A DNA stretch of 5,388 bases from Myxococcales bacterium (GTDB lineage: Bacteria > Myxococcota > Myxococcia > Myxococcales > Anaeromyxobacteraceae), in assembly GCA_021848865.1 (NCBI GenBank), contig JAJZTO010000217.1, positions 1 through 5,388 on the forward strand, in the 5' to 3' direction. The notes beneath the pieces were generated by a model that did no database searches, was not told the origin of the DNA, and was given only the letters and a program-made list of their open reading frames with translations. Positions 1 through 5,388 of the stretch are shown one piece after another; position 1 is the first letter of the stretch, and the number at the start of each line of letters is the position of its first letter. Both the position numbers and the translations under genes were made by a program.

Positions 1-37
1 CGGGGAGGGCGAGCGCGAGCCAGGCCTTCGGGGTCAT
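1..37 (-). CDS. 5' end of an unidentified gene, probable exported or membrane protein (partial)
   Basis: An ATG at 37-35 on the minus strand opens a frame that runs off the left edge after 12 codons, reading MTPKAWLALALP. A Shine-Dalgarno-like GGAGGA (minus strand, 49-44) lies 6 bases before the ATG, which is good spacing and the main reason for calling a start here. A lysine at residue 4 followed by a run of W, L and A resembles the beginning of a Sec signal peptide or an N-terminal membrane anchor, but the fragment is too short to identify a family. It is in the same direction as the PLP enzyme gene upstream and 111 bases beyond that gene's stop, so it could be in the same operon or have its own promoter. 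The function is unknown. The sequence left of this window would settle whether the frame stays open. Confidence 0.55.
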   Translation of the reverse strand, partial: MTPKAWLALALP

Positions 38-43
38 GGTCCG

Positions 44-49
44 TCCTCC
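44..49 (-). promoter_or_regulatory. Shine-Dalgarno site of the left-edge partial gene
   Basis: GGAGGA on the minus strand, 6 bases from the ATG at 37. It supports that ATG as a real start even though only 12 codons are visible. Confidence 0.5.
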
Positions 50-60
50 GGCGGTCCCGG

Positions 61-78
61 GCGGGCGATGCGGGCGAT
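61..78. repeat. 9-base tandem direct repeat, two copies
   Basis: GCGGGCGAT occurs twice back to back between the stop of the PLP gene and the Shine-Dalgarno site of the left-edge gene. It is noncoding. It could be a chance feature of GC-rich DNA or a small direct-repeat protein site; nothing else supports a function. Confidence 0.4.
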
Positions 79-148
79 GCAGGCGCGGCGGGTTCGGGGG
101 CAAGGGGTGGAGGATAGGCGCCCCGGGGGCTCGCCGAATTGCGCTCGG

Positions 149-1414
149 TCAAGGGACGGTTCCGGGACCGATGCCGTCCAGCGCGCGCCGGAACTCCCGC
201 AGCAGGTCGCGCCAGTCCTCCACCCCGACCGAGATCCGCACCAGCGCGTCGGTGAGGCCGCAGCGCTCCATCTCCTCCGGGGACAGCTCGGAGTGGGTGG
301 TGGTGGCGGGGTGGCAGGCCAGGCTCTCCACGCCCCCCAGGCTCACCGCGTCGCGGGCGATCTCCAGGCGGCGCAGGAACTCGAAGGCGGCGGCCTTCCC
401 GCCGCGCAGCTCCATGGAGAAGATCCCGCCCGGGAAGCGGCACTGGGCGTCGCGGATGCGGATCTGCTCCGGGTCGGCGAAGAGCGTGGGGTAGCGCATC
501 CGGGCCACCCGCGGGTGGTCGGCCAGCGCCTCGGCGATGCGCTGGGCGTTCTTGCTCTGCCGGTTCATGCGCAGCTCGACGGTGGGGAGGCGCCCGGCCA
601 GCATCCAGCACTCGTCCGGCTGCAGGATGTTGCCCAGGATGGCGCGGGTGCCGCGCAGCAGCGCCACCTGCTCCGGGTCCCGGCCCAGGACCACCCCGCC
701 CAGCATGTCGCTGAAGCCGGACAGGTACTTGGTGGCCGAGTAGACGACCAGGTCGGCGCCCAGCGCCAGCGGGTGCTGGAAGCAGGGGCCGAGGAAGGTG
801 TTGTCCACCGCCACCAGCGGCGGGTCGGGGCGCCGGCGCGCCGCCGCCGCCGCCGCGGCCACGTCGCTCATCACCAGGGTCGGGTTGGCCGGCGTCTCCA
901 CCAGGACCAGGCGCAGCCGCTCGGCCGCGCCGATGGCCGCGGCGAGCGCGGCGCCGTCTCCCGCCGCCACCGGGATGCCGCGCATCCCCAGCGGCTCGAG
1001 GAGCTGGTGGATGAGGTGCTGGGTGCCGCCGTAGAGGGGCGTGGTGTAGACGAAGCTCGCGCCCGCCTGGCCGGCGGTGAAGAAGAGGGTGGAGATGGCG
1101 GCCATGCCGGAGTTGAAGACCGCGGCGGCCTGGGCCCCCGGCTCCAGCGGCAGGATCTGGTCCTCCAGGATCTCGGCGTTGGGGTGGGAGAGGCGCGAGT
1201 AGATGAGGTCCACGCTCTCGCCGTCGGCGGGCCGGGCCCGGCCCAGGGCGATGGCGAAGGCGCGCTCCGCCGCCTCGGGGCTGCGGAAGACGTAGGTGGA
1301 GGAGCGGAAGACCGCCGGCCGGGCCGAGCCCACCGAGAGCCGCGGGTCGAAGCCGCGGGTGAGAACCGCCGTCGGCGGGCGGACCACGTAGGGAATGCCC
1401 TTTCGTCCGCTCAT
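149..1414 (-). CDS. Cys/Met-metabolism PLP-dependent enzyme (cystathionine gamma-synthase family)
   Basis: This 421-residue cytosolic enzyme covers the full usual length (about 380-430) of the fold-type I PLP family that includes cystathionine gamma-synthase, O-acetylhomoserine sulfhydrylase, cystathionine gamma-lyase and methionine gamma-lyase. Landmarks run in the expected order. Y72-S-R74 is the PLP-phosphate contact supplied by the neighbouring subunit, and S102-G-M104 is the cofactor loop. Y128 (LYGGT) stacks on the PLP ring. ETPANP spans 173-178, and D204 (VDNT) pairs with the pyridine nitrogen. SATK places the Schiff-base lysine at K229. LGGVES is at 359-364, and R393 (VRISVG) is the likely substrate-carboxylate ligand. 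G130 replaces the Cys typical of methionine gamma-lyase (YGCT), which argues against a classical lyase of that type. F234 stands where many relatives have His (GHSD). The exact reaction cannot be told from sequence: gamma-synthase, sulfhydrylase and lyase all remain possible. The start at 1414 is chosen for its strong Shine-Dalgarno site; the frame is open far upstream but only as an antisense shadow. The gene is divergent from glmU. Confidence 0.93.
   Translation of the reverse strand: MSGRKGIPYVVRPPTAVLTRGFDPRLSVGSARPAVFRSSTYVFRSPEAAERAFAIALGRARPADGESVDLIYSRLSHPNAEILEDQILPLEPGAQAAAVFNSGMAAISTLFFTAGQAGASFVYTTPLYGGTQHLIHQLLEPLGMRGIPVAAGDGAALAAAIGAAERLRLVLVETPANPTLVMSDVAAAAAAARRRPDPPLVAVDNTFLGPCFQHPLALGADLVVYSATKYLSGFSDMLGGVVLGRDPEQVALLRGTRAILGNILQPDECWMLAGRLPTVELRMNRQSKNAQRIAEALADHPRVARMRYPTLFADPEQIRIRDAQCRFPGGIFSMELRGGKAAAFEFLRRLEIARDAVSLGGVESLACHPATTTHSELSPEEMERCGLTDALVRISVGVEDWRDLLREFRRALDGIGPGTVP
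839..856 (-). repeat. (GCG)6 trinucleotide tract encoding poly-alanine
   Basis: Six perfect GCG codons on the minus strand, preceded by one GCC, encode seven alanines (residues 186-192 of the PLP enzyme), followed by three arginines. The tract lies between the ETPANP motif and the VDNT aspartate, in a surface helix or loop position of this fold. A slippage change here would add or remove whole alanines without breaking the frame. Confidence 0.7.
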
Positions 1415-1420
1415 GGCGTC

Positions 1421-1427
1421 CACCTCC
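1421..1427 (-). promoter_or_regulatory. Shine-Dalgarno site of the PLP enzyme gene
   Basis: GGAGGTG on the minus strand, 6 bases before the ATG at 1414. It is a near-perfect match to the 16S anti-Shine-Dalgarno and fixes the start of this gene, which otherwise has an open frame far upstream. Confidence 0.8.
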
Positions 1428-1435
1428 AGCGCCGC

Positions 1436-1464
1436 AGTGTCGCGCGGCGCGGGCGCTTCCACAA
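1436..1464 (-). promoter_or_regulatory. Candidate promoter for the PLP enzyme gene (weak)
   Basis: On the minus strand TTGTGG (1464-1459) and GACACT (1441-1436) are separated by 17 bases. Each matches the sigma-70 consensus hexamer only in part. Transcription would start near 1429, leaving a short leader that still contains the Shine-Dalgarno site. The position is sensible, but the hexamers are poor, so this is a suggestion only. Confidence 0.25.
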
Positions 1465-1511
1465 CGAGGCGGAGGAGCGCGGCGGGTCGCCGCGCCTCCC
1501 GCTCATCGCCC

Positions 1512-1540
1512 TTGAAAGCCGCGGCCCCGGCGCCTAGCCT
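1512..1540 (+). promoter_or_regulatory. Candidate sigma-70-type promoter of glmU, leaderless
   Basis: TTGAAA (1512-1517, five of six matches to the -35 consensus) and TAGCCT (1535-1540, keeping the key T, A and final T of the -10 box) are spaced by exactly 17 bases. The -10 box ends 6 bases before the glmU ATG at 1547, so the predicted transcription start falls on or within a base or two of the A of the ATG. There is no Shine-Dalgarno site between. Together these point to a leaderless glmU mRNA. Confidence 0.5.
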
Positions 1541-1546
1541 GCCGCC

Positions 1547-2974
1547 ATGGTCACCGCCAGGCGCTCCCCCCTCGCCGCCATCGTCCTCGCCGCCGGCCAG
1601 GGCACCCGCATGAAGACGCGACGCCCCAAGGTGCTGCACGAGGTCTGCGGCCGCCCGCTGGTCTACTACCCGGTGCGCCGGGCCCTCGACGCCGGCGCCG
1701 ACCCGGTGGTGGTGGTGGTGGGCCACGAGGCCGAGGAGGTCCAGGCGGCGGTGGCCGCCGCCGTGGCCCCGGCCCGCGTCCAGTTCGCGGTCCAGGGCAA
1801 GCCACTCGGCACCGCCCACGCGGTGCTGGCCGCCCGCAAGGCGCTCTCCGGCTTCGACGGGGACGTGCTCATCCTCTCCGGCGACACCCCGCTCCTGACC
1901 CGGGAGACGCTGGAGGCGGTGCGGACCGCCAAGGCCGGCTCGAAGGCGGCGCTGGCCTTCGCCACCATGCACCTCGAGAACCCCACCGGCTACGGCCGGG
2001 TGGTGCACGCCCCGCAGGGCGGCCCGGCGCTGGTGGTGGAGGAGAAGGACGCCGCCCCCGCCGAGCGGGCCATCCACGAGGTGAACGCCGGGCTCTACTG
2101 CGCCGACGCCGGCTTCCTCTGGGAGACGCTGGGCCGGGTCGACGCCAAGAACGCCAAGCGCGAGTTCTACCTCACCGACCTGGTGGCGCTGGCCGCCGAG
2201 GGGCCGGGGGCGGTCACCGCCCACGTCTCCTCGGTGGAGGCCTCCGGCGTGAACGACCAGGAGGAGCTGTCGCTGGCGGTGCGGGCCCTGACCCGCCGCT
2301 TCGCCACCGCCCACATGAAGGCGGGCGTCACCATCGAGGATCCGGAGCGCTTCGACTGCGACGAGGAGGTGGCCATCGGCGCCGACACCGTGGTCGAGCC
2401 CGGGGTGCGGCTGCGCGGCCGCACCCGTGTCGGCGAGGGCTGCCGGGTGGGCCAGGGGGCCATCCTCACCGACACGGTGGTGGAGGCGGGCGCGGTGGTG
2501 AAGCCCTACACCGTGGCCGAGGGCGCCCTGGTCGGCCCCGGCGCGCAGGTGGGCCCCTTCGCCCGGCTGCGCCCGGGCGCCGACCTGGGACCCGAGGTGA
2601 AGGTCGGGAACTTCGTCGAGGTGAAGAAGTCGCGCCTCGGCAAGGGCTCGAAGGCCAACCACCTCACCTACCTGGGCGACGCCACCGTCGGCGAGGGGGT
2701 GAACGTGGGCTGCGGCACCGTCACCTGCAACTACGACGGCGAGAAGAAGCACCCCACCGTCATCGGCGACGGCGCCTTCATCGGGTCGGACGCCATCCTG
2801 GTGGCCCCCATCACCATCGGCGAGGGGGCCTACGTCGCCGCCGGCTCCACCCTCACCGGCGACGTCCCGCCCGGCGCGCTGGCGCTGGGGCGGGCCCAGC
2901 AGGTGAACAAGGAGGGCTGGGTGGCCCGGCTGCGGCGCGCCCGCAAGTCGCGCGCCGGGAAGCGCCGGAAGTAG
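1547..2974 (+). CDS. glmU: Bifunctional GlmU: GlcNAc-1-phosphate uridylyltransferase / glucosamine-1-phosphate N-acetyltransferase
   Basis: A cytosolic trimeric enzyme making UDP-GlcNAc: the C-terminal domain acetylates glucosamine-1-phosphate with acetyl-CoA, and the N-terminal domain transfers UMP from UTP. At 475 residues it is slightly longer than the E. coli enzyme (456). In the uridylyltransferase half are the nucleotide loop LAAGQGTRM (14-22) followed by PKVL (27-30), QGKPLGTAHA (83-92), SGDTPLL with the metal-binding D113, GYGRVV (149-153 region), EVNAGLY (178-184) and N236-D237, the second metal site. From about 262 come left-handed beta-helix hexapeptides (VAIGAD, VGPGAQ and similar). 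The acetyltransferase site follows: R342, K360, catalytic H372 in NHLTYLGD, Y375, N395-Y396, K401, S434 and R449. All key residues are present, so both activities are expected. A strongly basic tail (461-475, 10 of 15 residues K or R) follows the helix domain. No Shine-Dalgarno site precedes the ATG; a promoter-like element sits directly upstream. The transporter gene follows after 12 bases. Confidence 0.97.
   Translation: MVTARRSPLAAIVLAAGQGTRMKTRRPKVLHEVCGRPLVYYPVRRALDAGADPVVVVVGHEAEEVQAAVAAAVAPARVQFAVQGKPLGTAHAVLAARKALSGFDGDVLILSGDTPLLTRETLEAVRTAKAGSKAALAFATMHLENPTGYGRVVHAPQGGPALVVEEKDAAPAERAIHEVNAGLYCADAGFLWETLGRVDAKNAKREFYLTDLVALAAEGPGAVTAHVSSVEASGVNDQEELSLAVRALTRRFATAHMKAGVTIEDPERFDCDEEVAIGADTVVEPGVRLRGRTRVGEGCRVGQGAILTDTVVEAGAVVKPYTVAEGALVGPGAQVGPFARLRPGADLGPEVKVGNFVEVKKSRLGKGSKANHLTYLGDATVGEGVNVGCGTVTCNYDGEKKHPTVIGDGAFIGSDAILVAPITIGEGAYVAAGSTLTGDVPPGALALGRAQQVNKEGWVARLRRARKSRAGKRRK
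1706..1720 (+). repeat. (GTG)5 tract inside glmU
   Basis: Five consecutive GTG codons encode V54-V58, a hydrophobic beta strand of the Rossmann-like uridylyltransferase domain (equivalent strands in relatives are also V/I-rich). The perfect codon repetition fits strong GC bias. I infer no regulatory role. Confidence 0.6.
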
Positions 2975-2986
2975 CGGGCGCGCCCC

Positions 2987-3883
2987 GTGGCCGACGGCCG
3001 CAGGAAGCTCCTGTACCTCAAGCTGGCGCTCACCGCGGTGGCCTGGGGCGGCACGTTCGTCGCCGGGCGGGTGCTGGCCCGGAGCATGCCGCACCTGATC
3101 GCGGCCGAGGGCCGCTACCTGCTGGCCAGCGCCTGCCTGGTGGCCCTGACCACCTGGAAGGAGGGGCGCCTCCCCATCCCGCCCCGCCCGCAGATCTGGG
3201 GCACGGCGCTCCTCGGCGTCACCGGGATGTTCCTCTACAACCTCTTCTTCTTCGGGGCGCTGGGCCGGCTCCCCGCCAGCCGCACCGCCCTCATCGTGGC
3301 GCTGAGCCCCGCCTCCACCGCGCTGCTCATGGCCGCCTTCTACCGGGAGGCGCTCCCGGCGCGGCGCTGGACCGGCATCGCCGTGGCCTTCCTGGGCGTG
3401 GCCGTCGCCCTCTCCCACGGCCGGGTCTGGGCCCTCTTCTCCTCCGGCCTCGGCGCCGGCGAGGCGCTGATGCTGGGAGGCACCCTCTCCTGGGCCGCCT
3501 ACACCGTCCTGGGGCGCGCCGTGCTCCGGAGCCTCTCGCCGCTCGCCGCCACCACCTGGGCCTCGCTGTGGGGCGCGCTCTGGCTGGGCATCGGCGCGGC
3601 CGCGGAGTGGTCCGGGTTCCACGCGTCGCAGCTCGGCTGGCGGAACGTCGCCGCCATCGCCTACCTGGGCGTGGTGGGCACCGCCGTCGCCTTCGTCTGG
3701 TACGCCGAGGGCGTGCGCGAGATCGGCCCCACCCGCTCGGCCATCTTCAACAACCTCGTCCCCATCTTCGGCATGACCGCCGGGGTGGTGCTGCTGGGCG
3801 AGCCGCTGCACTGGACCATGGTGGCGGGCGGGCTGGTGGCGCTCCTCGGGGTGACGCTGGTGAACCTGCCGGCGCGGCGCTGA
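2987..3883 (+). CDS. EamA/DMT-superfamily transporter, ten transmembrane helices
   Basis: A 298-residue inner-membrane protein of the drug/metabolite transporter superfamily (EamA, formerly DUF6), the usual length for two tandem EamA repeats. Hydrophobic segments lie at about 9-28, 38-56, 69-90, 97-118, 127-144, 155-176, 184-206, 220-240, 251-271 and 275-294. The repeats span roughly 9-143 and 157-294. Family-typical stretches are AWGGTFVAGR near the start, and NNLVPIFGMTAG (255-266) followed by LLGEPL (269-274) in the penultimate helix region. The substrate is unknown; relatives export amino acids, sugars, purines or drugs. The GTG at 2987 is the start, 12 bases after the glmU stop. No good Shine-Dalgarno site is near; GGAAG at 2967-2971 lies too far upstream, so translation may be coupled to glmU. 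Its place between glmU and glmS suggests co-transcription with glmU and perhaps an envelope or amino-sugar link, which is inference only. Confidence 0.9.
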   Translation: MADGRRKLLYLKLALTAVAWGGTFVAGRVLARSMPHLIAAEGRYLLASACLVALTTWKEGRLPIPPRPQIWGTALLGVTGMFLYNLFFFGALGRLPASRTALIVALSPASTALLMAAFYREALPARRWTGIAVAFLGVAVALSHGRVWALFSSGLGAGEALMLGGTLSWAAYTVLGRAVLRSLSPLAATTWASLWGALWLGIGAAAEWSGFHASQLGWRNVAAIAYLGVVGTAVAFVWYAEGVREIGPTRSAIFNNLVPIFGMTAGVVLLGEPLHWTMVAGGLVALLGVTLVNLPARR

Positions 3884-3907
3884 CGGGCCGGCGCGAGGGT
3901 CCTCCCG

Positions 3908-3933
3908 GCGCGGTGCGGGGCCCCGGGGCGCGC
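3908..3933. repeat. 26-base symmetric GC palindrome between the transporter gene and glmS
   Basis: Outer arms GCGCG (3908-3912) and CGCGC (3929-3933) and inner arms CGGGG (3916-3920) and CCCCG (3921-3925) are each inverted complements. They share one centre (3920/3921) and are separated by mismatched 3-base spacers (GTG/GGG). It sits 25 bases after the transporter stop and just upstream of the proposed glmS promoter. As RNA it could fold into a strong hairpin, but there is no T-tract, so an intrinsic terminator is not supported. As DNA it could be an operator for glmS. In such GC-rich sequence chance is a real alternative. Confidence 0.45.
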
Positions 3934-3935
3934 CC

Positions 3936-3964
3936 TTCGACCCGGCCCGGCCCCGTGCTATGAA
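3936..3964 (+). promoter_or_regulatory. Candidate promoter of glmS, leaderless
   Basis: TATGAA (3959-3964) matches the -10 consensus at four of six positions and is a conspicuous AT-rich patch in this region. It ends 7 bases before the glmS ATG at 3972, so transcription would start at or next to the ATG. Upstream, TTCGAC (3936-3941) lies 17 bases away but is a poor -35 match. No Shine-Dalgarno site is present: the bases just before the ATG are CCCTCCC, a pyrimidine-rich run. The arrangement parallels glmU. Confidence 0.45.
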
Positions 3965-3971
3965 CCCTCCC

Positions 3972-5388
<1,417 letters not shown>

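Larger units (their letters stand above)
38..148. other. Intergenic gap between the PLP enzyme gene and the left-edge gene
   Basis: These 111 bases hold no gene I can support. They contain a 9-base direct repeat (GCGGGCGAT twice, 61-78) and a short GC self-complementary core (CCCCGGGG, 121-128) shortly after the PLP gene's stop on the minus strand. That core has no loop and no T-tract, so I do not call it a terminator. A weak -10-like TATCCT lies on the minus strand at 116-111 and could drive the left-edge gene, but its -35 partner is poor. Confidence 0.4.

Noticed and set aside
121..128. CCCCGGGG as a terminator of the PLP enzyme gene
   Set aside because: It is a self-complementary core with no loop and no following T-tract; such strings are common by chance at this base composition.
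68..1537. 489-codon plus-strand frame opposite the PLP enzyme gene
   Set aside because: The composition is low-complexity with no recognisable motif, and it is fully antisense to a well-supported enzyme. The same applies to the shorter plus-strand frames at 36-494, 537-743, 798-1034 and 1395-1613.
3884..3971. Possible glmS ribozyme or riboswitch in the glmS leader
   Set aside because: The gap is only 88 bases, lacks the core expected of the Gram-positive-type glmS ribozyme, and the apparent transcription start is at the ATG itself, leaving no leader.

Overview
The window is very GC-rich, and nearly every codon in the real genes ends in G or C. This, with the protein sequences, suggests a high-GC bacterium, most likely a myxobacterium-type (Myxococcota, Anaeromyxobacter-like) deltaproteobacterium. 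That placement is by impression and was not tested by a search. The region is chromosomal and housekeeping in character. I see no insertion sequence, integrase, tRNA, CRISPR array or phage gene.

Layout: (1) At the left edge, on the minus strand, the first 12 codons of a gene begin at 37 and run off the window; the fragment looks like a signal peptide or membrane anchor. (2) A 111-base gap follows. (3) At 149-1414, minus strand, lies a complete 421-residue PLP enzyme of the Cys/Met-metabolism (cystathionine gamma-synthase-like) family, with a strong Shine-Dalgarno site. (4) A 132-base divergent intergenic region (1415-1546) must carry promoters for both directions. (5) glmU (1547-2974) comes next on the plus strand, then an EamA/DMT-family ten-helix transporter (2987-3883) only 12 bases behind it. 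(6) An 88-base gap containing a 26-base symmetric GC palindrome precedes (7) glmS (3972 onward), which is cut by the right edge after 472 codons.

GlmS makes glucosamine-6-phosphate from fructose-6-phosphate and glutamine. GlmM, not in this window, converts it to glucosamine-1-phosphate, and GlmU acetylates and uridylylates that to UDP-GlcNAc for peptidoglycan, lipid A and other glycans. Two of the three pathway genes are therefore clustered, with a small-metabolite exporter family member between them.

The most unusual point I can support is that glmU and glmS both lack a Shine-Dalgarno site and both have a -10-like hexamer about 6-7 bases before the ATG, as expected for leaderless mRNAs. The PLP gene has a textbook Shine-Dalgarno site instead. 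I did not find a convincing undescribed biological system. The very long reading frames on the opposite strand are GC-driven shadows.
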